64,000 nucleotides of DNA. It comes from Garcia nutans. Its lineage: Eukaryota; Streptophyta; Magnoliopsida; Malpighiales; Euphorbiaceae. The notes below the pieces were generated by a model that worked only from the letters and a program-made list of their open reading frames with translations, had not been told where the DNA came from and searched no databases. Shown here one piece after another: positions 10,235 through 21,383 of the stretch (positions are counted from its first letter, which is position 1; the number at the start of each line of letters is the position of its first letter). The DNA lies in assembly GCA_947685225.1 (NCBI GenBank), contig CANTUV010000004.1, forward strand, positions 14,291,001 to 14,355,000, given 5' to 3'. The position numbers were made by a program, and so were the translations under genes.

Positions 10235-10909
10235 CTATCTTTGTTATTGTTCAACCATAATTAAAATTGTGGTGGAACCAACAATGGAGGTTTGAGTTTC
10301 TATTAACTTTTTATATTTCCAGTAGCCTCATTATTCAATTTGATCAATTGTTTAAGCATACAATATATGATTTTTTTTTATTTAAAATACATTGATCAAT
10401 TGTTCTATTTATCATCTAATTTCTATCTAAAACCCTAGGAATTATTTTTCAAAACCCTAATATCTTAATACCCATTAAACAAATTTTTGAAAACTAAAAC
10501 CCTAATTCCACTTTTCTAATACCACAAAATAATAATCTGTTTTTCCAAAACCATAATCAATTCTATTTTTCTAAAAATCACAGTAGCCTATTCTTTCATA
10601 CCTAACCTTTAAAACCTATTTTCATGATCTTCAATTTTATTTACTCAAACCCTAAACCTTAATATCTTTATACAACTTTCGAAACCGTAAATCCAAAATA
10701 TCCATTCTTTATATCCATGAAACCCTAATTTTATTCAAGAAACCCTAATTGATGCATAAACCCTAAATTCATATACTTACTATTTTATTTAGATTAGATG
10801 AATGTTTATTATATATTTTGATTGTTGTTTCATGTCTTTAATGAATGATTTATTTATAATGAATGGTTGATTACTTTTATTGATCCTCTTTGATTTCAAA
10901 ACATTATAA

Positions 10910-11083
10910 GAGGTATATTTCCATTTTTGGGTACCTCATATTGTGAGCATCATGTAATTTAATTTATTTTAAATTTTATTGGGATTAATGTAAAGGACAC
11001 GTTTCTACCTTTTAGTGGGTGTCCTATTTAGTTTTAGACATTAGACGATGTAAGGACATGTTTCCATCCTCGAATGGGTGTCC
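10910..11083 (+). other. Three stem-bulge-stem modules in the Tat1 LTR
   Basis: Modules lie at 10910-10937, 10995-11024 and 11054-11083. Each has an outer stem (GAGGTA/TACCTC, GGACAC/GTGTCC, GGACA/TGTCC), an unpaired spacer of the TGTTT type on the 5' side and an inner stem (CCA/TGG, CTAC/GTGG, CCAT/ATGG). The same three occur in the other Tat LTRs. Confidence 0.7.
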
Positions 11084-11469
11084 ATTTATTTATTTTATTT
11101 AAACATTGTTGTGATTTTAATAAAGTATTTATTTATTCTTATGATTGCATGTAGTATGGATAATATTGTTATATTTAAGAATTTTGTAATATTAAGACCT
11201 AAAAAGGAGGCCAATTCCAATGAACCGGACGTTGTGGAGGTTCTGGGCCATTTCTCACCTTCCCTGCACGTACCTAAATTTTCAAACCCATTAGGGGGTT
11301 GGGAATTCCTTAGGAATCGAGTCATCAGCCCCTTTTTTTTTCGGCCTGTCCAAGTGGTAACTCTATTTTCTCCGATCTTAGGCCCGTGTTCTCTAAGGCC
11401 CTAAGCCTAAACAGTGTCAAAGTTGCAAAAACCATTCCACCGGGAGTGGGGGAAAAAATTTCGCTCACA

Positions 11470-12448
11470 ACTTAGCTATGCAAGCCATTTACTACAGCCA
11501 TATAGTGCGAAATACGGCAATAAACATTAACAAACCAACCTCATGGTGGTGAGATGTGAAATGAAGTTGTAAATCACCTTGGAGTACCCCCATAGTTGTG
11601 GAACTCAACCCCCACGGCCGTGGCATTCATTTTGCTTCTATTTCTTCACCCATTTCACACGAAATAGCTCCACCTCAAAGCCCACGACCGTGGCACTGCA
11701 TGGCCACGAACATGGCAACCCAGAATCACTCTTTCACCCAATTTTCATCAACAAACACAAACATACCAACTTAGGATAATACAAACCAAATACAAGAGCA
11801 TTATCTAAGTATATACTTACCTTTTTAGAGCTCTAATTGAAGGAAAAACTTCACTTCTTTCTACTTTCTTCTCTTGTTTTCACCAATTAACTCAATCAAT
11901 ACCTAATCAATTTATAGTTTCAACTCTTTTCACCTCCTCCAAAATAGAATTAACTAAACCCCTTATAAAAACCCAATATTTAATTACTATCTCTAACTAT
12001 AGCCAATATCATTCCAAATCACTAAAGGTTGAAGAAACTTACTTGTTTCTTAGATTAAAATCAGAGCTCTCTTCACTTCTTGTTAGATTTATTTGAAATT
12101 CGATGATTTAGAAGATCAAAATCTCCTCCTTAATTCCACTAGGGAATTCGGCCAAGAGAAAGGAAAAAGAAGAAGAAAGTTGAATGCTCTATAAAAATTT
12201 TTACTCTAATCTTCTTTTTACCTACCATATATACATTTATACATTATTAACTAATTAGATTTTTATATAAAATATTATTATTTTATATTTTAACTTTTCT
12301 ACTTTTAACTCTTTACCATTTTACCACTTATATTTAATCTTTTGTATATGATATATATGTTTTTTATATTTCCATCTCTTCTATCAAAACCATCATCATT
12401 CTCTCACCACAAATGTATAATAGATTCAATAAAAATTAGGGCATTACA
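11470..12448 (-). mobile_element. Chromovirus A 3' LTR, truncated by Tat1
   Basis: On the minus strand it starts TGTAATGCCC at 12448. It aligns with 42362-43398 (shared landmarks CAAGCCATTTACTACA at 11480 and 42375, and CACGGCCGTGG-like motifs at 11580-11720). About 1.2 kb of its 3' end is missing because Tat1 sits at 11469/11470. Open frames here are non-coding. Confidence 0.85.
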
Positions 12449-12483
12449 ATTCTCTCCCTCTTAATTAATTTCATCCCCGAAAT
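12449..12483 (-). promoter_or_regulatory. Chromovirus A polypurine tract and preceding inverted repeat
   Basis: The minus strand reads AAGAGGGAGAGAAT directly before the LTR start TGTAATGCC. Just upstream is an inverted repeat, ATTTCGGGGATGAAAT. The same arrangement occurs in LARD1 (27153-27190) and LARD2 (52031-52066). Confidence 0.75.
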
Positions 12484-12489
12484 ATCCTA

Positions 12490-14713
12490 CAATTAGCTCT
12501 GAAACTATTGTAGGTATTGGCTCCTTAGGACTTGTTCACTCTCCCAAGTATCCTCTTACATTGTGTGATTCCTCCACAAAACCTTTACCCGAGGAACTTT
12601 CTTATTTTTTTAGTTCCTTCACTTCTCGTGCCAAGATTGCTACAGGTTCTTCTTCATAACTTAGGTCAAGATTCACCTCGATAGATTCAACTGACATTAC
12701 ATGAGATGGATCTGACCTATATCTTCGTAACATAGAAACATAAAATACATTGTGAATTCTATCCAAATCTGGTGACAATGCTAATCTATAGGCAACGTGT
12801 CCAACTCTTTGTAACACTTCATAAGGTCTAATAAAACATGGACTTAGTTTTCCTTTTCTTCCAAATCTTAACACCTTCTTCCATGGAGACACTTTTAAAA
12901 ATACTTTATCACTTACCTTGAACTCTATATCTTTTCTCTTTAAATCAGAGTAAGATTTCTGTCAGTCTGATGATGCTTTCAGCCGATCCCGAATTATTTT
13001 CACTTTCTCTTCTATTTCTCTAATTAATTCAGGACCTACTATCTTCCTTTCACCAACATCATCCCAATATAAAGGTGTTCTACATTTCCTCCCATATAGA
13101 GCTTCATACGGTGCCATACCAATACTAGATTGGTAGCTATTATTATATGTAAATTCAACTAACAACAAGTGTTTATCCAAACTGCCAATAAAATCAATAA
13201 CATAACTTCTCAACATATCCTCCAATACCAATATCACCCTTTCAGAATGCCCATCAGTCTGGGGATGGAAAGTAGTACTGAAATATAATCGAGTACCCAA
13301 TGCACCTTCCAAAATCTTGAGGTGAATCTAGGATCTCGATCTGACACCAATGAAATTGGAACCCCATGTAGTCTTACAATTTCACTAATATAAATTTCTG
13401 CTAATTTATCAAGGGAGTAATCCATCCTCACTAGTAAACAGTGAGTTTACTTTGTCATTCTATCCACAATCACCCAAATTGCATCATGTTTTCTCTGGGT
13501 CAGAGGTAATCAAGTAACAAAAATGCATAATTACTTTATCCCATTTCCATTAAGGCACCGGTAATGGATGCAGCAATCCCAAAAGAACTTGGTGTTCAGC
13601 TTTTATCCTTTAACAAGTGAGGTAGTTGGATATAAATTCTGCTATATCTCTTTTCATACCCTTCCACTAGTAATGTTGTTTTAAATCTTGATACATTTTA
13701 GTACTTCCAGGGTGCATAGCATAAGCCGATTGATGTAACTCTTCTAAAATTTTCTTCCTCAATTCTACATCTTCTGGTACACAAAATCATGTTCTATATC
13801 TTACATTACCATCATCTCCAATTTGAAAGTCTCCACTCTCCTCCTTAAAGCAATTTTACACAATTTTATGGATCTTCGCTTCTCCCTTTTATGCTTCCTT
13901 AATTTGCTCCAGGAGTAATGGCTTAACTTGCAATTGTGCCACAAGTGCACCATCATTTCCAACTTCAAATCTAGCATCTAAGGTTTTCAATTTGACCAAC
14001 AACATGAGGGAATAGGTAGTCAACCTTGCCATAGACTTTTGACTCAAAGCATCTGCAACTATATTAGCTTTACCCGGATGGTAGTCAATCAAACAATCAT
14101 AATCTTTTATGAACTCCAACTATTGCCTTTGCCAAAGATTCAACTCTTTTTGCACTCCCAAATACTTCAATTTTTTATGATCTGTATAGATAAAACATTT
14201 TTCCCCATATAGATAATGTCGCCAAATCTTTAATGCAAACACTATAGTTGCCAACTCTAGATCAAGGGTCGGGTAATTCAACTCATGTGGTTTCAACTGT
14301 CTAGAGGCACAGGCAATAACTCTACTCTCTTGCATCAATACACAGCCCAAACCATTATGTGATTCATCACTATATATCACATATGGTTTACTTTCTAAAG
14401 GTAAAGTAAGAATAAGAGCTTGACTCAACATATCCCTTAACTGCTCAAAACTCATTTGACATTTGTCTGTCCATACAAATTTCACCCCTTTTTGAAGTAA
14501 TTTAGTGAGTGGCATTGCTATCATAGAGAACCCCTTTACAAATTGACGATAACAACCTACCAATCTTAGAAAACTCCTCACTTCTGTAATATTTTTAGGT
14601 GGACTCCAATTCAAGATCGCTTCAACTTTACTTGGGTCTACTCTAATCCCTTCTGCTGAAATAACATGCCCAAGAAAAGTTACTTGATCTAATCAAAACT
14701 CACACTTGGATAA
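12490..14713 (-). pseudogene. pol: Chromovirus A pol: RNase H, integrase and chromodomain remnant
   Basis: Reading leftward, RT thumb/connection (FLGHVISAEGIRVDPSKVEA near 14680) leads into RNase H (PYVIYSDESHNGLGCVLMQ, then YTDHKKLKYL). Then comes an integrase zinc-binding part (ELHQSAYAMHPGSTKMY near 13720). The core has SLVSDRDPRF (about 13330) with the second Asp and DGHSERVI (about 13250) with the Glu. A YEALYGRKCRTPLYWDD segment follows. The C-terminal part (HNVFYVSMLRRY) leads into SYEEEPVAILAREVKELK and a stop-broken tail matching the start of a chromodomain, which fits the chromovirus clade. Stops and frameshifts occur at least near 13430, 13530, 13890, 14120, 14690 and 12600. It is inactive. 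Confidence 0.88.
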
Positions 14714-16855
14714 TCTAGACCCTTAATTTTTTACCCAGTCCAGTCCAATATATTTTATTTAGTCAAAAATAATTTTTGTGTTATCTTAATTAAATAATAT
14801 TTGTTTTAGTATTTATTTTTTATAATTATAGTAATAAAATAATAATAATAATAAATAAAAATAAAAATAAAAATTGGCGACGAAAAGTAATTGGAAGAAA
14901 TGTCCTTGGGCCATTTCGCCCGCCAGCGCCAATTTTCGCTAGCAATTCCTCGCAGCCCGTCGCAAATTTCGCCAGCGAGATTTTTCCAACGCAATTTTTT
15001 CCGAAATCAAAACCAAATTCTATTTGGTTTCGGTTTTCTTTTCCTAATCAAATATAGTTTTCGTAAACAATTTGAATTGATTTTCTAAATTTCCTATAAA
15101 TAACACTAAAAAACACAAAGACAGGGAGAAAAGATGAACAGGAAATAAAAAGAGGATCGGACTGGATTTTAAGGGGATGGAACTTTAAAAATTGATAGAA
15201 CTTGGCAGTAAAACAATCGGACTTTTTAGAGGAGAATAAGCAAGCAAGAAATCAAGCCATCAAAGGCAGTAATCTTGCCTTTGTCCTTGTTCATCCAAGA
15301 AGCAATTTTTGGTGGAACTAATGAACGAAGGTTTAAATCTATAATTTCAATTAATTTTTATTTTCTTATAGTAGCTTTGTTTCTTTGATTCATAAGAATA
15401 TACACTCAAAACTTTGATCTATAAATATGTAGTAACATTGATCTTCATTTCAATAACATAAATGATTTCTTCTGTTTTTAAATACTTTAAAAAACCTAAT
15501 TTGTTTCTTTTGTTTCAAAAAACCCTAAAAATACTTTTCTGTTTCTTCTAAACCTTAAAAACCCTAAAAATACTTTTCTGTTTCTTCTAAACCTCAAAAA
15601 CCCTAAATCTTTCCTTTTTCCAAAAACCCTAAAAAAATACTTTTCTGTTTCAAAAACTCTTAAATCATTTTGCCTATTTCCAAAAACTTTATGAAACTCT
15701 AAATTGTTTTCTCAAACCCTAAAACCAAACATATTTTTCGAAACACTAAAAACTCTAATTCCCCCAAAACCATAAAACCTAGTTTTCCTAAACCCTAATC
15801 CTTAAAACCTTAAAACCTTATAAACCTAAACACTCAAACCCAATATAGTAAATCCAAAATAATAATCCAGTAGCTAAAAATTATAAAGCTAAATGTTTTA
15901 AAATATAATAAAATCCTAATTTCATAATGTTACCCTTAAACCCTAATTTGATTCATGAAACCCTAATTCATTTTAATTCTTTTAAAATTTACAGTAGCCT
16001 AAACAAATGATAATAATAATACTAAAATTTCAAAACCCTAAATATTAATTAAAGTACTTTAAATGGAAACAGTAAGCCTCAATTTGTATCTTTACTTGCT
16101 TTATTTTTAGATTTGATCATGTAGTCTATTATATGCTTTAGTGTTTGATTTATTTAATTTTAATGCTTAATTTATTTTATCATGAATGCATGTTTATTAT
16201 ATATTTTGATTGTTGTTTAATATCTTTGATGAATGATTTAATTATGATAAATGGTTATTTACTTCTATCGATTTATTTTGATTTCTAAATGTTGTAAGAG
16301 GTATGTTTCCACTTTGTGGGTACCTCATTAGTTAAATATCATGTAATTTAAATTACTTTTATATTTTGGACCAATGTAATGGACATGTTTCTACCTTTTG
16401 GTGGGTGTCCTATTAGTTTAGACATGGATGATGTAAGGGCATGTTTCCATCTTCGGATGGGTGTCTATTTATTTGCTTTGTTTGGACATTGCTTTGATTT
16501 TAATATAATGATGCTTTATTTCAATTGTTGCATGTAATATGGATAATATTATTATATTTAAGAATTTTATAATATTAAGACATGTAAAGGAGGTCGGTTC
16601 CAATGAACCAGGAGTTGTGGGGGTGCTGGGCCATTTCTCACCTTCCCCACACGTACCCAACTTTTCGAACCCATTAGGAGGTTGGGGATTCCTTAGGAAT
16701 CGAGTTATCCACCCCTTTCTTTTTCCCAGCCCGTCAAGGTGCTGACTCCATTTTCTCCAGACTTAGGTTCGTGTTCTCTAAGGTCCCGAGCCTAAACAGT
16801 GCCAAAGTCGCAAGAACCATTCCACAAGCAGTGGGGGAAAAAATCCCCACTCACA
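14714..16855 (+). mobile_element. Tat2 5' LTR
   Basis: It starts TCTAGACCC (first TG changed to TC) and ends CCCCACTCACA, 2142 bp. It aligns with the Tat1 and Tat3 LTRs: GC-rich block at 14875-15000, AAACCCTAA-like runs at 15480-15990, stem-loop modules at 16298-16466, and ACCATTCCAC near the end. It lacks the solo LTR found in Tat1, which confirms the boundaries of that insertion. Short open frames are not genes. Confidence 0.88.
16298..16466 (+). other. Three stem-bulge-stem modules in the Tat2 LTR
   Basis: Modules lie at 16298-16326 (GAGGTA/TACCTC with inner CCAC/GTGG), 16381-16410 (GGACA/TGTCC with inner CTACC/GGTGG) and 16437-16466 (GGGCA/TGTCT with inner CCATC/GATGG). In the last, both strand changes keep pairing through G-U pairs. 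Confidence 0.72.
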
Positions 16856-16856
16856 A

Positions 16857-16871
16857 TGGTGACTCCACTAG
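16857..16871 (+). promoter_or_regulatory. Tat2 primer binding site
   Basis: TGGTGACTCCACTAG follows the LTR end after one base. It resembles the complement of the 3' end of a plant tRNA-Arg (TGGCGACTCC-type sites are usual in Tat/Ogre). It differs at the fourth base, which fits an old copy. Confidence 0.65.
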
Positions 16872-17899
16872 AATAAGAGAAGTTGATTTTGTTGGTCTTT
16901 ATATTATTCTATTCTTTCTTATAATGATATTATCCATTGCATCATATTAGATTGCATCGTGTGTGTGAGTTAGGATGCCCATGTTACCCTTGTTGTGTTA
17001 TGTAAGGGATACCATACTTTCACTCAAGGTATGGAGATCGAGCATGGCATAACCACTCATAGCCTCGTACCATTTGGTATATACTTGCTATGGGAACCTA
17101 AGCCTTTTAACCCAAAGACTAAAGCTCATGTAATTTGCCTAGTTACTTTCCTTAGGTTTTACCCTAAATGCATGTTGTTTGACTATGGTTAATTTATCTT
17201 GGCTTAAATCATGGCTTATTTGGTTTGCTCTTTGTCTAATATGACCCAAGTACATTTGCAAGCTCAAATAAATTTTTCTTTAAAATCCAAAAGACCAAAG
17301 CTATCTTCAAAATATTTCAAGATGGTCTTTGGATATAAAATTTTCTAAAAACAAATAAAAAATTCTTTTGCTCATGGCCCAAATACAAAGCCCAAAATAC
17401 ATTTTTTCTAAAATCTTTTTACAATGGGCTTAGAAATAAAATTATTTTTTCTTACATAGAGCTCTAGGTCAATTACGAAATACCAAAAATCAATTGTGAG
17501 CCTAGTTTATACTAAGAATAATTAATCATGGAATTGTTTTTGGCATGAACCACTAGTTACTTTTTCAAGTGAGAAATCTATTTATAATAAACCTCTTAAT
17601 TTAGTTTTAATCCAATATAGCATAAAAGCTACTTTAGTTGGTTGAGTGGATTAAAACCTAATTAATGGGAATTATCATGGATTGATTTCCATTTTTGAAA
17701 ATATTACTATTGGTTAAAATGTCCGAGGGAATTATTCGAAAACAAGATGCCCCATGTTGGTATTTTGTTAACCATATTACCTAGGAAAAGAGACTCGCCA
17801 TTCATGTATGGATGTTATAAGGTTGGAAGGAATGTCCTAATTATCTTTCTTCATTGATTGTTTGCGCATACATGCATATAGGCATTTGCATCTCATATC
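16872..17899 (+). other. Tat2 5' leader
   Basis: About 1 kb of non-coding sequence lies between the primer site and the gag ATG. A segment with AGTTAGGATGCCCATG and TAAGGGATACCAT (about 16970-17015) has a diverged minus-strand counterpart at 43400-43470. Open frames are short and without motifs. A long leader before gag is normal for Tat elements. Confidence 0.6.
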
Positions 17900-19417
17900 A
17901 TGGATCCTTTCTGGCTTACAACCCTAGATTACGACAGTTCAAAAGCTTACGACAATCCGACCTATGCCGGTAGCGAAGAATCTAGCAACGACTCAATCAC
18001 TTGCTCACCGAAAGCAATGGAGCCCGAACAAATTCAAAGAATGGTGGATGAAGCCCTCAATGCCAAAATGGAAGAAATAAAAGAGGCCCTAGCTGAGACC
18101 ATGAAGAACCAATTGACTACAATTTTAGAAAATCATGCCAAAGCATCTGCTAGCACTAAGAAGCCAAAGGACAAAGGGAAGACTAAAGTTGGTGAAGTGG
18201 TTTTTGATGATGAAAAGGTGATCATTGATGATAATGATGATGATTGGGCTCAATACTATCAAGATCCTCAAGACAAGAAGAAAGAACCAAAGATTGTTGA
18301 AAGATCAGCTATGGAAAAAACCGAGACGTCTAATGTTGAGAAGATGATTGCTGATTTAGAAAAGAAATTTGAGAAGAAACTGAAAACTGAAGAAATGTCC
18401 AAAGTTGACAAATTATTTGAGCTAGATGAAGAAGTTCCATACAAATTCAAGATGCCGTCCTTTGCAAAGTTCGATGGAACTAGAAATCCTCATTTCCATG
18501 TGAAGCAGTACATCACTGCTATGCAGTCTACCCGAGTTACTAAGGCTCAAATTCTAAGGTACTTCATGCTCTCATTGGACCCTGTTGTCCAAAATTGGTT
18601 TAATACCTTAGATGATGGAACACAAAAGAGTTGGGATTTGCTATATAAGGCCTTCATCCAGCAATATGGATATAATGTCGAGATGGAAGTTACCTTAATG
18701 GAAGTGGAGTCTATTAGACAGAGGCCGAATGAGAATTTTGTAGATTATGTGAAAAGATGGAGAAACAAGGCCGCTTTGCTCAAGAAGAGGCCCGATGAAT
18801 CCGATCAAATAAGGTTGATTATGAGAGGAGTATTACGTAGCCTTCATGAAAGGATGTCTCATACACTCATCCGTGATTTCAAAGACCTTCTCCAAGCTGG
18901 TCTACAAATTGAAGAATGGGAAAGGAAGAAAAATCGCTTTTCAATAAGAAGGAATGAGAAAGGGAATTACCAGTCTGGAAATCAAAGCACGCAAAAAGAA
19001 GTTGATTTCAATACAACTGGTCAAGCAAATAGAAGGCAGTTTTCAGATATGGGGAAGCCTTTGTCTTGGGTCTTCAACAAGCTACAAAAGAAGGGACTAT
19101 TATAGCCATTGGCCCCTCAACCTTTATCGATTCCTTTACCCCCAAAATTTAATACTAAAGCCTTTTGTGAGTTTCATCAAACACATGGACATGAGACAGA
19201 CAAATGCTTGCGGCTAAAACATGAGATCCAAAATTTAATTGACAGTGGTAAGCTGCCTGAGCTGGATAAGACCAGCACAAAAGACAATCCTTTGCCAAAA
19301 TTCAATAGAGTGCCACCACCAGCAACCTTCATGGTAGGAAAAGAATTGGAAGAATATTTTGTTTTATCCTCCTTTCAAGATGGGGATATTGAAGATATGA
19401 AAGGAAAAGAAGTTTAA
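17900..19417 (+). pseudogene. gag: Tat2 gag, open except for one in-frame TAG
   Basis: Gag forms the virus-like particle that packages element RNA. The ATG at 17900 opens 401 codons to a TAG at 19103-19105, and the same frame continues for 103 codons to a TAA ending at 19417. Residues 40-160 are highly charged with coiled-coil character. The capsid-type domain starts near residue 190 (FAKFDGTRNPHFHVKQYI) and runs through VQNWFNTL, VESIRQRPNENFVDYVKRW and LQAGLQIEEWERKK to about 340. Beyond the TAG, a C-x2-H-x3-GH-x4-C zinc-knuckle-like motif (CEFHQTHGHETDKC, about residues 422-435) and an LIDSGKLPEL segment complete a Tat-type Gag of about 505 residues. The TAG sits where relatives usually have Gln, so CAG to TAG is likely. 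No pol follows. Confidence 0.88.
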
Positions 19418-19990
19418 CTCAACAAACTTTCCTTAGCTTGAATGTTGCTTTTCAATTTTGCTTTCTTTAATATTTAATTGGAATAATCTTGTTTTTCAAA
19501 TTTAAATTTATTTGAATAAATTACTTTCATCAAAAATTTTATTGGTCTTTGTTCATTTTGGTGCTCAACCAATGAGGAATCTAGATTGATGTTCATAAAT
19601 TAACGTGTCTAGGCATCATGACTTGAATGGCTTTACTAGATAAGAGAATTGCTCTATAACATTGAGTTGCGTATGCTTACTTAGATAGGGCTCCTGCATA
19701 ATTACCTTTGTCTAGGTCCTAGTCAGTCCTAGAACATGCTTTGAAAAACTTTTGAGGTGAAATTGAACTCTGCTTATTTAAGAGAGAAATGATCTAGGCA
19801 TTTTTTGGTTAGCTAACAACTAGTATCCACCATATTAAATATCAATCCCTAGTTGTCCCTTTGAGCCTTCATAAAATTTTTAGCTTTCTTTTCATTTGAC
19901 TTATAAGGCCAACAACCTACCCTAAGCTGTTGTGATACTTTTGACAAGTCTTATGATCACTAATATGAAGAGGCAAGAAGATCAAAGAAA
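19418..19990 (+). other. Tat2 sequence downstream of gag
   Basis: No pol similarity and no long frame are visible. In Ogre-type Tat elements an intron and a non-coding segment can separate gag from protease; this may be such a region, but I see no clear splice pair. The stretch around 19560-19960 has ordinary composition without repeats. Confidence 0.35.
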
Positions 19991-19993
19991 GAA

Positions 19994-20114
19994 ATGAATA
20001 CCATAAAGATAGTTGAAGTTCTCAACACCATGAAGATAGTTGAAGTTCTCAATACCATGAAGATAGTTGAAGTTCTCAATACCATGAAGATAGTTGATGT
20101 TCTCAAGACCATAA
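19994..20114 (+). repeat. 27-bp tandem repeat encoding a nine-residue repeat
   Basis: About 4.5 units contain GAAGATAGTTGAAGTTCTCA and a short spacer, with period 27. The frame from 19994 reads NTMKIVEVL repeats and runs to 20260 (88 codons). Because 27 is a multiple of three, openness is expected by chance. I do not call a gene. Confidence 0.85.
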
Positions 20115-20285
20115 GGGCAGTTGAAGTTCACCTAGTATCTCCAATCTATCAAGATAACATCAGAGTAATAAATGATTTATCCCTGTCAAAGGAGATTTAT
20201 GTCACTCCACTCATCCATTATTCGAAACCCAAGTTGGTACAAACAAAACAACTCTTTTAGAGCTAGAACGAAAAAAAAGAAGACA

Positions 20286-20366
20286 AAAAACAAAGAAAAA
20301 GAAAAAGAAAAAGAAAAAGAAAAAGAAAAAGAAAAAGAAAAAGAAAAAGAAAAAGAAAAAGAAAAG
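20286..20366 (+). repeat. GAAAAA hexanucleotide microsatellite
   Basis: About 12 to 13 near-perfect hexamer units form an all-purine run. The long open frames on both strands (Lys-Glu and Phe-Ser repeats) are by-products of the repeat. Confidence 0.9.
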
Positions 20367-21383
20367 ACAAAGAAATAGAAAAGAAGAGAAATAAAACCTA
20401 AAAAGGCGATTGAAAAAGCCAATTGAGTTCTCTTTTACTCAAAGCAGCAAAAGGCTTCTATTTGGTTTATAAGGACATTTTGACTTGAATTGATCCAACC
20501 CAACTAAAGATTCAATCAAAATCAGAGGAAAAAAGGAGAAAGACCATTCAGTTCTTGAAAGTTCTGTATTTGACAGTCCTACAAGGAAGACAGACAAAAT
20601 GATAAAAAGCTCAAAGAAAGGGAAGAGTAAGAAAAATAAAAAGAAAAGGGAGAAAAAGAAAAGAAACAAATTTGGGTACCAATCTTTTTGCAAAGGTAAA
20701 GACTATCCCAATCAAGATTCAAGTTAACACTAAAAAAAAAAGAAGAATGTTCAAAGCTTTGTCTTTTCATGCTCCCAACTGTCTAAAGTTTCAACAAGCA
20801 GTTTGTAGTGTGAAGGTTTGTCCATTGTGTCACATCACCTCCTATCTTAAAATGGCCATCATTTTAACCTGTGTCCCTTATAGACACCATTTCAAGCCTA
20901 TCAAAGACCTGTTGATCTCTCTTGGTAGGTAGAGCCTATTAGTGGAGATAGTTTGAATAAGCATGCATATGAGATAGACAATATTTAAACTCAATGAGAC
21001 CTTTGGCCAAGTAATGTGTATGTGTCTATCTGAAGTGCAACAGTTCTTGCTTAAATAGAAATGATTCCTGAGTTTAGTATGGTAACTAGGGTTGTCATGT
21101 TATAGATATGTTAATTTGGAAAAATCAAGTCCTAAGGTACATTGACATTGATTTTGGAAAAGCCAACACTTAATTTCAAAATCAAAATTTTAAAAATAAA
21201 AAATAATTTTGTCACATGAAGCCTTCAAGTTAAGGGGAGTATGTTGAACTATCAAACCTTAAAGAACACATTGGGCAAAGGAAATGATTACTGGCAAGGT
21301 TATGAAGAAGCTACCAATTGACATACTAAATCATAATTTGAAATGGATGTATCTCTGTTGTTTGGGGCCTCCATTACTCATAT
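20367..21383. other. Non-coding sequence between Tat2 and chromovirus A RT
   Basis: This is a purine-rich stretch (to about 20760), followed by sequence with no recognisable motif and short open frames only. AAGTTAAGGGGAGTATGTT at about 21228-21246 resembles a PPT followed by an LTR start, but no LTR can be followed from it. The end of Tat2 or a third unrecognised fragment lies here. Confidence 0.35.

Larger units (their letters stand above)
1..11469 (+). mobile_element. Tat1: 3' part of a Tat-type Ty3/gypsy retrotransposon
   Basis: The window opens inside the reverse transcriptase of a large plus-strand element. Order seen: RT, RNase H, a second RNase H-like domain, integrase, a long 3' non-pol region, a polypurine tract and a 3' LTR ending in CTCACA. 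The second RNase H-like domain after the usual one, the extra 3' region with tandem repeats, and the antisense genes are known traits of the Tat/Ogre lineage. The 5' LTR, gag and protease lie upstream of the window. Immediately downstream of 11469 the sequence continues as the 3' LTR of chromovirus A, so Tat1 inserted there. The matching target-site copy is outside the window. It is not autonomous as seen. Confidence 0.85.
8193..11469 (+). mobile_element. Tat1 3' LTR, interrupted by a solo LTR
   Basis: The LTR starts TGTAGATCC and ends CTCACA. Without the nested insertion it is about 1.9 kb and aligns along its length with LTRs at 14714-16855 and 61940-63988. Shared landmarks are a GC-rich block about 210 bp in, a TTGTTCAACC-type segment just after the solo LTR, AAACCCTAA-like runs, three stem-loop modules (10910-11083), GGGCCATTTCTCACCTTCC, and an ACCATTCCACCGGGAGTGG box near the end. 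The AAACCCTAA-like runs resemble plant telomere units but are irregular. Short open frames here are not genes. Confidence 0.88.

Noticed and set aside
11078..11404. 108-codon plus-strand frame in the Tat1 LTR, with similar frames at 16539 and 63672
   Set aside because: Conservation follows from LTR homology. The start codons and lengths differ, and both strands are equally open, so there is no coding signature.
15480..15990. AAACCCTAA-like runs as an interstitial telomere array (also 10430-10760 and 62630-63160)
   Set aside because: Units are irregular and interspersed. The same stretch is conserved in all three Tat LTRs, so it is LTR sequence.
20172..20422. Lys/Glu-rich and Phe/Ser-rich frames across the GAAAAA run
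   Set aside because: They are produced by the hexanucleotide microsatellite; no sequence outside the repeat supports a gene.
21228..21250. AAGGGGAGTATGTT as a PPT plus LTR start of another element
   Set aside because: No LTR can be followed from it and no matching end or TSD was found.
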